In this document: positions 1 through 13,591 of the stretch, piece by piece
How positions within the stretch are numbered: position 1 is the first letter of the stretch
How the letters are laid out: each line of letters opens with the position of its first letter
Source: Paramarasmius palmivorus
Taxonomy: Eukaryota > Basidiomycota > Agaricomycetes > Agaricales > Marasmiaceae
DNA length: 64,000 nt
Assembly: GCA_037176845.1 (NCBI GenBank)
Contig: JAYKXP010000006.1
Location: 1,105,322-1,169,321, forward strand
Reading direction: 5' to 3'
Notes under the pieces: generated by a model
Databases searched by the model: none
What the model was told of the DNA's origin: nothing
What the model saw: the letters and a program-made list of their open reading frames with translations, nothing else
Program-made: the position numbers and the translations under genes

Positions 1-1611
1 ATCTCACCTCGCAACAGGCGGGTTTCAAACGCACTAGAAACTCAGGGAAGGGGTGCGATGATCGTACATTTGACCTGAAGACGCCACACTATGTACGAGA
101 CATTTTCAAAAACCCAGATTGTTAGGGCTCCTAGTGGCGGCCAGTCATCACGGATTCCCTCGCAAATACATCTTGTGGATGCGAACATCTCGAACTCGAG
201 TATAAGGTTCGTTCATACCATACTCAATCTGGTCAGAAGAATTTACCGCTGACCAGGGCATGAGATGCAAAACGCCGCTTAATACAACGCCTCATACAAG
301 CTACTCATGTCGGCCCGTCATCTTTCTTGAAGGATTCAGTGCATGATGGTCGTCTGACTGCCATTTAAAGACGCGGCGCAATGTCATTTCTCTTATGACT
401 CTGGTCGCCGGTTGTTCCTCGGAACTATCTTGGAAAGTCTGCGGCAAGGATGCTCGTTCGGTTCTAGCGGACGAAGGAAGCTATGGAAATCCCCTGCACC
501 GCGGACAATTTGACGTTTAATGATATTACCTCCTAGGTTTGGTATTTGATGTTCATGGTGCGTTTTTTAGGATGTTTTCTCTCATGAAGGTTGAACACGC
601 TCAACGTTGCTTATGATGCAGTTTTTGACAACATCTGCAATCGATGGAATTTCATGGTCTTTAATTATTCTTCCTTGGTCTCGACCTGCTCAAAAGCCGT
701 TGAATGCAGTAGAATGTTCCTTGAATGGACAACGTAAATCGGAGAGGTTATTTCCTCTTTACGTCACCCCTCAAGTATGATATCAGCTCGTCGCCAGTCT
801 TTTTCTAATTTCTAATCGCTGGCTCGACTCCTTCGATATCAACTCGACATGTTGATCTCACTGAGACCCTTGAATTTCAGCTTTAGTTTCTACCTGTTTC
901 TGCAACAGAATATCTCATAATTCATGACGCGATTACGCGCCTCGTACCAGGAACTGTACGAATTGATCACTGAACCGAACTTGAAAGCTTTCACCACCAG
1001 TATGTGCCTGTATACTTAATTAATTCCTCAAATCACCGAGAGAGAAAGATAACCACTTTGTCTACATGTTCTGAGATGCTCTAAGTAACGCCACGGAAGG
1101 AATTGAGCATTTTGTATGTAGGTATACTGACGTCGACAAAACTTGAAAGCGGCCGCTAGCGTTCACTCGCAAGTACTTGGGACCCACTATGCAAGTAAAT
1201 GGTTTGATCATTTGTCTTTTCGGTCGCAATAGAAAAACAAGCCGGTTCAAGTCGACAGGGTCAGAAGAACGAAAAAGAAAAATCAATCATCTCGAGCCAC
1301 CCTCGGGTGATCTTCAACACGATCTTGCATTTGTTGTAAAATGGTACTCCAGTCTTCCATTTCATAAACATCGACGGAGGGATAATTTACGAGAGATAGG
1401 AACCAGAAAGCCCTGGCCCTGCCTAAAAGTATTTGCGAATCTTGGCTATCCTGAGCGTTTTTTTTTTGAGATCCTTACCACTTAGTGGCCGCCACAATTT
1501 ACGAAGCTCTTGCTGCACACGTGGCGAGAGCCTGGGATCACTGCACCCGACCTGGTCTCCTTGACACGCGTTGCCATCTCCGTTGTCTAAATACACCCTC
1601 TTACTACCACC
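1..1611. other. Left-edge region without a recognisable gene
   Basis: Short open frames occur on both strands, the longest about 100 codons near 1177-1485. None shows a domain, a signal peptide or a convincing set of splice sites. The last part, close to 1612, should hold the promoter and 5' leader of the GRASP gene. I see no repeat array or transposon ends here. Confidence 0.5.
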
Positions 1612-3083
1612 ATGGGTGCCGGCCAATCTACATCTCAAGCTCACCTGCCATCGCATGCTTTGCATGTCCTGCGAGTGACACCATCATCACCAGCCTCCCA
1701 TGCGGCAATTGAACCCTTTTTCGACTTTATCGTGGGATTTGAGGGCGACTCGTTATCGTCAAACAGTAACATCAGTGCCACCGAACTAGAAAACATTGTG
1801 GAAAGTCATGAGGGACGCGTATTGAACTTGTTGGTCTGGAATAGTAAAAGCCAGGGGACGCGAGGTGTGTGGTGTAGAGCTTAAATCTCCATCGTCTTTT
1901 CACCAGCTCGATGCACTAGTTGTTCCGATAATACCGTCGAGGGAATGGTCTGAAGAATCCAGCTCTCAAAAGGCTGATCCGACACGTCAACCTTCACTGC
2001 TAGGTCTCAGTATGCGAATGTGTGAACCGGAATTCGCGTTGGACAATGTTTGGCATGTATTGGATGTGATGGAAGGCAGCCCTGCAGAAAGTGCAGGCTT
2101 GGTGCCGTATGGTGACTACATTACTGGATGGTCTGGTGGTGTCCTTAGTGCGGAGAATGACTTTTATGACCTGGTAGAGGCAGTGAGTACAAAGAGTCGC
2201 GTCTCATCGAAAAACGTTAAATCTTCTCCATTTTATGCAGCATGTCGACAAACCTCTTAGAGTATACGTTTATTCTTACGACTTTGAGTATGTTTCCTTT
2301 CTATGGGCCCTTCGACCACCCTAATGAAGGCCGGTAGTGCACTACGAGAGGTTGTGCTAGTTCCCAATCGACACTGGGGAGGTGAGGGTTTACTTGGTTG
2401 CGTGTTCGGGTATGTTTCAAAGAAAACTATTATTCTGTACTCAGACTGATAAGAAATCTTAGCTACGGCCTCCTCCACCGTATACCGCCTCAAAACGGTG
2501 ATCGAGTTCCTGGGAGTACACCACCAGAACTCGCAGACGAACTTGAAGAGCAGGAACTCTTCGTTCCCGCTGACGTACACGCAGAATCGGAATATAGCCC
2601 AACTCAACTGGAAGAGTGGCGAAGACAAGAACAGGAGCAATGGAACCATGAATCGACAGAAGCACGATTCATGTACGAGGCAAAGGCACCAGGCGCGGAC
2701 CATGATACAATATCCCCAATCGGGGAAGAGGACGGTGCTCAAACACCGGTGGACGAGAGGAGGCGTTCCCCAGAACAACCTTCCTTTATTGCACAAGACA
2801 CACCTCGTAATACGCCTCCAAGGCAAGCCTCGATACCAGCTCAGAGTCATTTGTCTCGCAATTTCCTCGGTACCACCATGGATTCATCATATAAATCGTA
2901 GTCGCGTGCTAATCCATATAAAAAGGTACCAGCTCTCCAACTTTCTCCTTTTCTCGTTATGAAACAGTGGGCAGATATCCGACACCTACGACACCTACAA
3001 AAGCTGCTAGCGTCTCTGATGGGAGTGACGATGGAAGTGTGCTCGATGCAGCCTCCCATGGAAGTTTGACAAGTGTAGAATAG
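1612..3083 (+). CDS. GRASP (Golgi reassembly-stacking protein)
   Basis: GRASP proteins tether Golgi or early secretory membranes and assist unconventional secretion. The protein starts MGAGQS, a good N-myristoylation signal at Gly2, which is how family members reach the membrane. Two PDZ-like GRASP domains fill residues ~10-210: HVLRVTPSSPASHA followed by FFDFIVG in the first, and LDNVWHVLDVMEGSPAESAG with GYGLLHRIP in the second. The tail is acidic, Pro/Ser/Thr-rich and probably disordered. Six exons (1612-1864, 1920-2182, 2241-2287, 2338-2409, 2463-2897, 2975-3083) give 392 residues with all phases consistent. The last intron (2898-2974) is the least certain. It converges on the splicing-factor gene, whose stop lies 124 nt away. 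Confidence 0.93.
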
Positions 3084-3206
3084 ACCTGTCTCTTTCCCAT
3101 GCCTACTATTGACTGACACCTGGCAAAATAAGGTTACGACTTCATATATACTCAGCAAGAGTGTACGGGAAAATTTAATGGCATGTGTAGGTAAAGCTAG
3201 AGAAAC

Positions 3207-6200
3207 TCATTTGCCACCAAGCATCTTGCGAAAGTCATCCTGCCCCTTTCCACCCGATGGCGCCGTAGATTTGGGTTCTGTTGCTTGACCACTGGCCTTG
3301 GTAGCCTGGCTATCCTGAGATATAGGTGCTACTAGTTTCCGTTTATGTCCCAGGCCTGCTTTCGGCCTAGCCGCAGTCCTGGGGACAAAGCTACTAGTGG
3401 CGCTCGGCTGTGAAGAATTACCAGCAAGACCTTCCTCAGAGAAGGATAGTTGACTTTCGTTGAAAATGAACGGTTCGGTTCGTAGGAGTAACTTTCCAGC
3501 TTCCTAAAGCATGACACGGTCTAGTCAGTATTGACGGGGAATCAAAGATACTTGGAACTTACCGCTGCATTGGTGAGTTCCACAACCGCTTCATTCAAAT
3601 CTGCAAAGAATTCCAGCCGTTTCACCTCCGCCACCTTCTCGATGACTTGTTGAAGAAGGCCTTCCTGGGTGGAAGGCGGAAGGTTGCGTATTCGGACAGA
3701 ACGGTTCTTGACTTCGGCTTTACGGCCGAGGCCAGTGTCCTTGTTGAATTTGCTAAATCGGTGATTGAGTGGACGAGTAACTAAAGGAAAATACTGTACG
3801 TACGCGTTCCGAGCCTTTACACGTGAGTCTGCGAGAGTGACAGCGATACGTCTGTTGCGAAGCTCTTGGTTGTTAGCCTCCAATGCAGCTTGCGCGTCTT
3901 TCTGTTCAGAAGGTTAATGTAGATCACAAAAAAGGACGCGAACCATGGCTTACGACGTCCTCGAACTCCACAAAGGCAAAGCCTTTTGAAGTACCACTCT
4001 CTTCAGTAGCTAAACGCACTTCTTTGACCGAGCCATACTGCCAAGAAGTTAGAACGTTGTCCAGGAGAGCATGAAGCATCGCACTTGTCTGAATAGGTTC
4101 TCGAGGTCCTTCTGGGTTGTGGACTTGTTCAGCCCAGTAACATATATCTCTCTGTCATTGGCATCTTGATCCGACCTATCCTTCTTGCGCTCAGGATTTG
4201 AGATGAACACGTTCAGACATTTTCCAGGCTCCAGTTCGCGCTCGTGTAATTCAAGTGACATTTGGGCTGCGGCCTAACATAAACGTGAGTTAACAAATTG
4301 CATAGTAGTTGATAGCAATAGCTAACCGGAGAAGTGTATTGAAGGTAGCAGAAACGTCTGGTGCTTTTAAACTTCTTGCTGGGCCAACGGACATCGAAAA
4401 CGGTTCCATACTGATAACATTGTCAACCCTGGCATAAATTCACAAGGACGACCACAGTACCTTTCCAAAGAGGTTTCTAATGTATGTGTCATCCGCGCTC
4501 TCCGGAAAGTTGGTGATGTATAACGTCGATTGCCAGGCCAAATGCACTGAGATTTCGTTTCCTTGTATCCGTTTCTTGTCCTTTGTCAAAGCTGCGGGAA
4601 CACAATCCTGTATAGCATCTTGAACACCGATATGCTGCGTAGAAACTGGAGAATCCAAACCCGATCGAAAAACTCGACAGTAGCAACATGCGAGTTGGGT
4701 AGGTGGGTTATTTTGACTTCTCTGATTTTGCCACACTGGAAGAATGTGAGTTTGGAATGAGAACAAGGTGAAGGAAGATGGCAAACACACACATCTTTGA
4801 ATAGATCGATAAGGTCCTTGTCCGTGGTGTCCTCTAAAAGGTCAGAAACAAACACTGTGGAGTTTTCTCGGTCTCTGCGGTGGCACTTAGCGACAAACGG
4901 TTAATGGGGAAAAGGGGGGGAACGCCGACCTCTTTAGCGGAAGGGGTTTGTCTGCAACGTACTTGTAAAATTCGCAGCGACGTTTCATCACAGAGTAACG
5001 CACCTTTCCGAGCCCTTTTCTGCCCATCAACAGATAGTTCGTCCTCCGCTGGACGCTTAGTCCCTCGTTCTCCAACAGAGGCTGTATCAATCTCCATGGC
5101 ATCATCCGCTACAGGAACGTCAGGCACTGGTGCAGAGGTGTCTGCCATCGGCGCATCTTGCACTGGTGCAGCAGCTGCGGCCTTAGCTCGTCTCATGTTG
5201 ACCTGATACTGGGCCTTCTCGATCTTGTCCATGCAAGCCTCGATCTGGTCAATTGTCCCATGTATATGTTCAAATCCTAGCCATGCTTCCCATACTGCTT
5301 CAGGCCAGTCGATGTTTTTCATGCATATGTCACTGAATATTTTGCGCGCCTCGTCATATTGCTCTGCCTTGCTGAAAGTATCTTTTCTGTTGGTGATTAC
5401 ATAGCGAGCAGGAGATCACTTACATAAGCGCCTCGGTATATAGTGTCCACACCAGGTAGCTGCTCTTGTAATGCTGAGCGGCGAGCTGCCATACATGAAT
5501 TGCACTTTCCATAACCTCGGCAATCCGATACTGAGAGCACTATCAACTCGAAAGACATAGGGAAGTGACATGATGGACTTACTACTTCCGAAAGATACCT
5601 TTCCAAACGAAGTCGAGAGTCACCAGCACTGGAAGCTAGAAGGTAAGCAAGATATTAACCAACGTCTTGAGGTAAGCACACGACTCTTACCTGCACGAAC
5701 CATCTCAATCCCACTTTCGAGAACTCTGATTAGAGTGGGTAATGTTTCGTCATCTAGAGAGCATTGTCAGTGAATTCAGCTCACATCTATGACAGATACC
5801 GATACCAGAGGTTTCTGCTTCGATTTGCCGCTTCTCGTATCCTGCCCGTGCCAGAGTTGTTGGAATAATCTGTTCTACATCATTCTGTAGTAGTTTTGTG
5901 CCAAAGGCTTTTGAATATATATCTGTATCAAAAAGCTGAGAGCAGCGTCTGAGGGAATCACGAAGAAGCATTACCTTCGACCGTGTCATTGCCTACATCT
6001 ACGCTCTCCGAGTCAACTCGTTCCTAGGATTTTTGTCAGTTTATAACCCGAGCGGTGACGTGAATGCATACCAAGAACCGAATATATCTTGCCCAAACTT
6101 CTCCGGCACCTGGAACGCTCCTCACCGCCCTCCTCAGTACATTGAGTTGTGTGGTTTCATCTGCGTCGCATAACCTCAATGAATCCAAGTACCCGGTCCA

Positions 6201-7362
6201 AAAAGTGCGAAGAGCGGTCTCGGCTGTTGGATCTTCGCTGAAACGACGCCTGGCAGCCTCAGTAATGGCACGTTCATGTACTCCGCTCATGAAAAGGATG
6301 TCCACGTTCTTCGCGCGACGTTCGTGGCTAGCATATCGAAAATAAGCGTCCAACGAATTGCCTGAATTGACCTATGTTGAGAAGTGTTCAGTATCGACAC
6401 AGATCGTGAAGGTTGCAGCATACAAGTTCGTTCTCGAATCGTTCTCTGCGCTCAAAACCCTTCACGGCTTGTGATCGACTTTTCGAGGCTGCAACCATCA
6501 ACGATTCGTAGTGCTCCGGAGGTCTGTAGTTAGTTGTGAAGGTTGAGTAGACTTGGAAGGTACCGTCCGAATCTGGAACAATGTTGGTATACAATAGCAC
6601 TTCGGAGATTGAGCGACGTACTCGAATGGGGTTGTCGGAGACGATCAAGTAATAGTATCTGAACCTGCTCCGCTAGTGTTGGTCTATACTTTCTCGCATT
6701 AACGGAATGTAGAGGCGATGACAGAGAACACGCACTTGTCCGCAGGCGATGCGGTTTCTAACAACTCCAACTCCCAATCGCGCAGTTGGTCCCATAAAAC
6801 ATGACTCTATAGGTTGCATTAGTAGTGCCAACCGAAGAAAGACGCGCCACGCACTTGCGTAAGATGCCCAAGACCCTTATTGACAATGTCAGTCAAAGCC
6901 AACCGTGCCCACTCCGTCGAAAAGAGCTCCCCAAACTCGTCGGGTTTAGGCTCTCCTTCACCATATGATCGATGCCTCTGTATAATGAACTCCATGTGTC
7001 TCTTCAATATCGGTATAGCTGGAGATTTCATACTTCAGCTAGCTTGCCTGACATTGACTAAATGAAGACTCACACAAGTAATCTGCCTCGGCTCTTTCAT
7101 ACAGCGCTAGTAGCTCTGTCACGTCCGCCACGGAACTAAAATCAGACTTTTCCTCCTTGTTTTCGATAAGCGGAATCCAGACTTCATCCCCAGCAGCGTA
7201 AAAAGTGGTGAAAGTTTCAAGTGCCGCCAATGCTTCTGCCTCCATACCCTCCAACGTTTTAGCGATATGAATATGCTGAAGATGCAGAGAAAAGTCATAA
7301 GGATGTTCTGAGAGCTGGTTGAGGACGTTGGTGAAGGCTTCCAGAGCCTGAGCTTCATCCAT
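3207..7362 (-). CDS. U4/U6 snRNP assembly factor, Prp24/SART3 family
   Basis: Prp24/SART3 proteins anneal U4 and U6 snRNA during spliceosome recycling in the nucleus. The N-terminal half (about 7362-5300) is made of helical HAT repeats with W/Y-rich motifs such as LRDWELELLE, as in human SART3; budding yeast Prp24 lacks this half. Several RRM domains follow (about 4850-3550), with RNP2-like strands VFVSDLLE, LYITNFPE and IYVTGLNK. The protein ends QDDFRKMLGGK, matching the short C-terminal Lsm-binding motif of the family, so both ends are well placed. Many introns of about 50 nt interrupt it; I did not fix every boundary. The start at 7362 (MDEAQAL) is chosen because the HAT region begins right after it, although the frame is open upstream to 7422. 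Confidence 0.9.
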
Positions 7363-7778
7363 TCTGACTCTTGAGGCGAATACGGTCCAAGGTTGAGTGA
7401 GTCGACGCGAGATGACGCGCACCTGCCAAACAGTTTGACTTGCTTCTTACCCCCATCCGCATATCTGGGTTCTGGAGACTGGCACCGCCGCCGACGAATT
7501 CCCTCGAGAACCTTATTGTTCCTTGTGTATTCCTTTGTCTTTCTCTCCATTCTTGCTCAAGAATGGATACATGGATACTATCCTGGGCTCAGCCTAATCG
7601 GATCTTTTTGTTTAGTGATGGGACTCGTAGCAGCGAGATACTTATTTGAACGACATCTTGCTTTATCCCGGAGAACAATTCACTCTGAATAAGAACTTAT
7701 GGAGATGTCTCCTATCACGGGGAAGCTGTATAACAAGCCGTGTTCAACAGTTGAACTGTCGTTGCTTTTCCTGATTCT

Positions 7779-9187
7779 ATGCCCGCGACACTCAAGAGAC
7801 AACATCGGCAGAATCTTACTCTTCGAAGATCGTTTTTGGAGACAGTAAAGTCCAAGATACTACCATCGCTGTAAGCGTACTATTTATCGCGTCGAGAAGC
7901 TCAAACTAAAGTTCCCAGATTTCACGGTTCCAGCGAGCAGTGTTCACCCCATCGAACGGACTTGAAGAAACATGCCTCCCAAGTCGACCTACCCCCATAC
8001 TATCCCCACACCACGAACCCCAAGCGAACACCTAAGAAGGTCGTTCATCGCACGAATCACCGCATACGCACTTTACCACCCGAGATCCTTGCGTACATCT
8101 TTGTGCTTGGTTCCTACGAAGATACTGAGCTCCCGATAGCAGTCTCCCAAGTTTGTCGATTCTGGAGGGAGCTCAGTCTTCGTACCCCGGCACTATGGAG
8201 CAGAGTAGCTTTCACTACTCGCACAGCACCTGTGCATCAGCGCTTCTACCTGGCAAGATCTCGCCCCCTAGACATTACTCTATGGGAGCCCACTACGCGA
8301 CCGCTGAACTTTTTCGAAGTCCAGCGTTATATGTATCTCGTCTCGTCGCGTATACACATGTGGAGGTCATTCGATTTGAGCGTCATGGACTATACCCCAT
8401 ATTTATGCAATGCTGCCCTCTCCGAGTGTTGCTCGAGCAATCACTCCCATGCCCCCGGTGAGTCAGCCAAGCCCTTTCAGTGTTGCTCGCTTCTCACAAG
8501 TAAGGCACAGCCATAGAGGAGCTTTCCCTCGTATACCGGAAGAACGATGATACCAAGGAATTCTGCCTCTTTTCTGGATATGCACCGCGATTACGACGTC
8601 TTACTGTTGATGGAATACGGCTTACCTGGCTCCCTTCACTATTCCAGAATCTCACATACCTTCATTACACTCATCATCGTTTCTCAAGTGGCAATCAAGC
8701 CATCCAGGAAATGATATCCATTCTCGGGGTCACGACGCGACTTGTCCAGTTGCGATTATTATTTCCCAACGGACCGCGAAAGCCTCGATCCACTTCAAGA
8801 ATTCCTTCGATTCCCGGAACCATTCGCCTCGAACATTTGCAAATTCTACATTTACGGGTCGAAGGCCCCAACATTCCAGATGAGCTTGTCCACCTAGCGT
8901 CATTGCTCTACACCCCCACTCTAACTTCGCTCATCTTGATTGATTTGGGTGACCAGGATCTTCCAGCACACATTCCCTTCCCCAGTTTGATGATGTTCCT
9001 GACACTCTACGCCTTTCCACCACTGCTTCGGACGTTATATGTCGAACATAGATGGCATAGCGATGGCATGGTTCCTCTTCTTCGGCCTCTCATTCATCTG
9101 CAACAAGTGGTTTTTAAGCAGCAGGAAGCGGTGGACCGAGTGTTTGCATTGAACCCACGTCGACGAAAGCGAGGTGTCCGGTACTGA
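7779..9187 (+). CDS. F-box protein, agaric LRR type
   Basis: Probably the substrate-recognition subunit of an SCF ubiquitin ligase. The F-box is clear at about residues 80-125: LPPEILAYIFVLGS, then VSQVCRFWRELSLRTPALWS. The remainder is leucine-rich with weak LRR periodicity (LEHLQILHLRVEG), as in the large mushroom F-box families; the substrate is unknown. The open frame around the F-box has no usable ATG of its own. An upstream exon supplies one: exons 7779-7870, 7919-8457 and 8511-9187 give 435 residues with consistent phases and a basic N-terminus. It diverges from the splicing-factor gene, with about 415 nt between the two starts. Confidence 0.8.
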
Positions 9188-9504
9188 AGGGTCGAGATTG
9201 TGTGGGAGATTTGTACTGTTGAGAAATTCGAGTACCTGATATTCGGTATAAAGAATCAACATCCTATACATACACGGCTACCAAATCCATACATCTTCTC
9301 CCATTGACTCGTCCCGAGCACATGTATCGATACACCCAAGTCTGACCAATCTCTGAGTGCCACAAACAGCCCGGGACGATCGGCCCGGCGGATATAATGA
9401 AATTCCGGATGTGCACGGACCAAGTCGAGTGAACTACAAGCGAGTCCTTCGGTGTCATTTCTCCTCCCATCGTATCGATTCGCAGCTCTACTTCCCAAAC
9501 CGAA

Positions 9505-10615
9505 ATGTCTTCGCTTCGTGCACAGTCTCTTTATGATCTCAGCGGCCGAGTAGCCGTTGTAACCGGAGGTGGAACCGGCATTGGATTGATGATTGCCAAA
9601 GGTTTGGCAGCCAACGGCGCCAAAGTCTATATAACGGGTCGTAGGGCTGAAGTGCTCCAGAAGGTGGCGGATGAGACTTCTAAAGAGGATGGAGAGATCG
9701 TTCCGTACGTGGCAGCTTGTATCGCCATTAAGATCGCACCAATCATGGATCATCTGCAAGGCTTCCGATGGATGTAACCGATAAAAAGAGTATACTGGAG
9801 GCCAAGAAGGTTTTACAGGAAAAAGAAGGGAAGTTGCACATTCTGGTCAACAAGTAAGCGTGCTAGTATGACGCTGGTCGATACTGACGTGAACATGGCT
9901 GTTTTAGTGCAGGACAAGTTGGCCCCGTTTCACCGTTTATGAGCAATCCTGATGCTCCCGAGCTAAAGAGTGGTGAGGCCATGGGGAACGCGCTCTTTCA
10001 AGAAGATTTTGCTGGATGGGGACAACTCTACTCCATCAATGTGTTCCCGATATTCTTCGTCACGACTGCGCTTCTCGGATTGCTAGAAAATGGATCGCAG
10101 GACATTCCGACATGGACCTCGAGTGTAATCAACATTACTAGCATTAGTGGTGTCATCAAGCAGGCTCAAGATCATGTACAGTCTCTTTTGGATGTGGTGA
10201 TGTGTTAGCTGATGTTTATTCGGTACTTTGCAGTTTTGCTACAACAGCGCCAAAGCAGCAGCTTCTCACCTCACAAAATTGCTGTCGACGGAGCTCCATA
10301 TCAAGAAGATACCAGTACGAGTAAATGCTGTTTCTCCCGGCGTGTACGCGTCTGAGATGACCTTCGACGCCATAACACCTGAGCTAGTTGACAAGGTGGG
10401 CAAAGGCTTGCAGCCTGTGCCTGCAAGAAGAGATGGAACGTAAGTCCATTTAGCATTTGATGTGAGGTATCTCATTGATTTCTTGTTTTTTTTATAGGGC
10501 TGCCGAGATGGCAGGAACCGTTGTCTACCTTGCCTCAAGAGCAGGGGGTTACACTAGTGGACAAGAGATTCTTGTAGATGGTGGTTACTGCGCTGTCAAT
10601 CCTGCAGTGGTTTAG
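9505..10615 (+). CDS. Short-chain dehydrogenase/reductase (SDR)
   Basis: An NAD(P)(H)-dependent oxidoreductase of the classical SDR fold; its substrate cannot be told from sequence. The Rossmann glycine motif TGGGTGIG lies near residue 20, the NNAG motif near 97, the catalytic YNSAK in the fourth exon, and the C-terminal PGVY and GQEILVDGG segments are intact. Five exons (9505-9704, 9761-9853, 9908-10175, 10234-10439, 10498-10615) give 294 residues. Length and motif spacing are normal for the family. Introns are 54-58 nt. Many fungal relatives are simply named gluconate 5-dehydrogenase-like or reductases of secondary metabolism, but nothing nearby looks like a metabolite cluster. Confidence 0.92.
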
Positions 10616-11077
10616 GATGAATGAAGTTGGAAATGTACTATAATAGAATCGTCATGCCGATTCGGGGACAACTTTCATTGCGAATGCCTGTTCAACCGCC
10701 AAGTCATCCATAACAAAAGCCCATTCTCGGTGAGAAGCCGAGGATTGTCGGTCTGTAATAACCGATCATCAAGTTAGCGCCGGCTTATAAGGAGTTCGTA
10801 CAGGAGGTCCTAGGAGACCTTGAAACTCGTTTGGATGCGAAGAAACAAAAATCTAAAAACAAGCATGTTATATGACCTGAGGCCTCGGAGAGGGTTATGA
10901 TACTACCCAAAATGATTTGCATGACGATAAGAATAATTGAAAACGAATGCAGTGAAGTGGAGCATGGTTGACGCGCGCAGCGGGAACAAATTTACCTCGC
11001 TCGAAGAACCGTGGGAGTTGACCTAAACGGGTTGACTTTTGCGTCAAGGGCAGGGTCCCTCTCCAACCAACTCGCAC
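10616..11077. other. Intergenic region between SDR and KRE6-like genes
   Basis: Presumed 3' end of the dehydrogenase transcript followed by the promoter and 5' leader of the KRE6-like gene. No supported open frame or repeat was seen. Confidence 0.5.
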
Positions 11078-13591
11078 ATGCCTTCTAATCGCCACTCCAG
11101 ACGGACGCAGGCGCAGCCCGTCCAATATGCTGCCGTTCCTACAAGTCCGAGTCGTTCTCAAATGTATCAACACCATCCGTCAGCACCGTCCAGGCATATT
11201 CCCCGTCGTTCAAGTTCAGGTTCTCATGTTCAGAATTCGAGAGGTGCTTTAGCACAAGGCGTAGCGACAGGTGCAGTGGGGGGAATGTATGGACCATACT
11301 CAGTAAGCAATGAACTTTTCTTTTCAAGAGACTTCTTGACGGTTGTTCCAGTATAATCCAAACTATCAGGATGCTCCAAACCAGCACAACAATTCTCGCT
11401 TCAGTACCGTTCCTTCAGACATGTCATCATCCACTTTGCACGAAAAGACATTACCTCCTGTTGCTACGACGGCTACTGTTCCTGCTGGTCCACAATACCT
11501 TTGGGATAGAGATCCAGAAGTAGACGATCACCTTCATAATCCGGATCCCATACGAGACCGAAAGCTAGATCACGATTTTACCCTTTTCTCAAGTCGAGGA
11601 TGGCTCAACGTGAGCGCATTACTGGTTCTCTTGGCCGGCCTCTTGATGCTATTTGCTGGATACCCAATCCTGATCTGGTGGAGGAAACCAGAAGCGGCGA
11701 AAACGGGCTTCAATATTGGAGGTATCAATGCTACGGGACAGATACCAGAACTCCAAGGTGTTCCCAGCTTGATAGATGGCGATACACCACGATCAGCATG
11801 GTCTCGTACCGGTACAGACGGCAAGAAATACAACCTCGTGTTCAGCGATGAATTTAACAAGGCCGGCCGCACTTTCTACCCCGGCGATGATCCCTATTGG
11901 GAGGCTGCGGATCTTCACTATTGGTGAGCGTTGAACTCGATCTGTGGCCCAATTTGTGCTAATGCAGAGTCTGAAAGGCCGACAGGCGATTTCGAATGGT
12001 ATGATCCTAGTGTGCGTTGCCTGATGCAGTCCCGAAAACAATCATTCTCATATGAACCGAATAGGCCGCGACTACTGCGGACGGGCATCTCGTTTTGACC
12101 ATGACCCAAGAGCCGATACACGACTTGAACTTCAAGAGCGGTGAGGACAAACTTTGTTGATTTTATATGATGCATGGACTCACCTAGTACAGGCATGATA
12201 ACGTCATGGAATAAGCTCTGCTTTACGACGGGATATATCGAAGTCTCCATCAGTATGCCTGGTTCTCCAAAAGCACCGGGATTCTGGCCAGGTAAGAGCT
12301 CTCCGTTGTCATCGCATTGTTAAATATCCAATCCTTTTCTCCCACAGGTGCATGGACTATGGGAAACTTGGTCAGCCCGCTCAGTTACCGGTTTGTGTCA
12401 TATACTGATATCGATGGCAGGGCCGTGCTGGTTATGGCGCTACGACTGAGGGAATGTGGCCGTATAGCTACGATTCCTGTGATGTGGGGACGTTCCCGAA
12501 TCAAACAGACATCAATGGTAACCCGCAGAGCTCCATCACCGGTGGCAACGAGGACGGTCCTCTAAGTTTCCTTCCCGGGCAGCGTCTTTCGGCTTGCACC
12601 TGCCCAGGCTCTGACCATCCAGGACCTTCTGTAAACACGGGCCGCGGCAGTCCCGAGATCGACTTGATAGAGGCTCAAGTGAAAATTTCAAGTTTTTGTG
12701 GAAAACGAGTTAGACTGATTCTGCCATAGGTGGATGTCGACATTTTCCGAGGGGAAGTTTCGCAGAGTTTCCAAATCGCACCTTACAACTATAAATACGA
12801 CTTCGACAACTCCACAACGACCATTTACGACTCATCTATGACAAAGTATAACAGCTACAAGGGCGGCCCATTCCAGCAGGCTGTCTCGGCTGTTACCTAC
12901 ATCGATGACATTAATTATGATGGACAAGGATTTGCACCGTACGCCTTTGAGTGGTGGTCAGATCCCAAGCATAGAGACCAAGGCTACATTACGTGGTTCA
13001 GTCAAGGCGAAAAGTCTTGGACGATGCCTGCAAGCGCAATTGGGCCCGACACGACGTCGCAAGTCAGCCAACGGCTAGTACCCGAGGAGCCGATGGTGAG
13101 TGAAGGATCCCATTAAACGACAAGACTTTCTTAACACGCTTCCATTACAGTACGTCATCCTAAACTTTGGTATGGCTGCATCCTTCCAAGCCCAGGACTA
13201 TAAGCACATGCAGTTCCCGGCGCATATGTACATTGACTATGTTAGAATCTACCAAAGAGAAGGAACTAAAAATGGATTAACGTGTGATCCTCCGAATCGA
13301 CCAACAAAGAGCTATATCGACAAGTACGTGATTTTCTGCCATGATGCTTATCATTTTTGCTGATTTTCTTGGCTTTTCTTCTAGTCATATCCAAGTCAGT
13401 ATTTCTCTTCGTAAAAACTCTTGTCGTTCTTACTAATTTCTTGGTCAAACTTCCAACTCAGGCATATACCAGTCAGTGTTTGCTATCGTAGACTCTGGAT
13501 TCCACTGACGTTCCCAACAGACCCAAATCTTACGACGTGGGCACAGGCTGGAAATACCTTCCCCCGAAACTCCAAGTTTGACGGATGCTAA
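11078..13591 (+). CDS. Beta-1,6-glucan synthesis protein, KRE6/SKN1 family (GH16-like)
   Basis: KRE6/SKN1 proteins are type II membrane proteins of the secretory path needed for cell-wall beta-1,6-glucan. A Ser/Pro/Gln-rich cytosolic tail (residues 1-180) precedes one membrane segment (ALLVLLAGLLMLFAGYPILI) and a lumenal GH16-like domain beginning near YNLVFSDEF. The GH16 catalytic signature is present as EIDLIE. Twelve exons fit: 11078-11302, 11352-11923, 11978-12011, 12065-12140, 12193-12291, 12348-12370, 12421-12678, 12730-13095, 13151-13323, 13385-13394, 13462-13471 and 13521-13591, giving 638 residues. Exons 10 and 11 are only 10 nt each but restore the conserved C-terminal stretch NHIQAYTNPNLTTW. 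The start at 11078 is the first ATG in frame. Confidence 0.93.

Noticed and set aside
7393..7692. Plus-strand frames opposite the start of the splicing-factor gene
   Set aside because: They overlap the N-terminal exon of the minus-strand gene, have no domain and start from weak or non-ATG codons.
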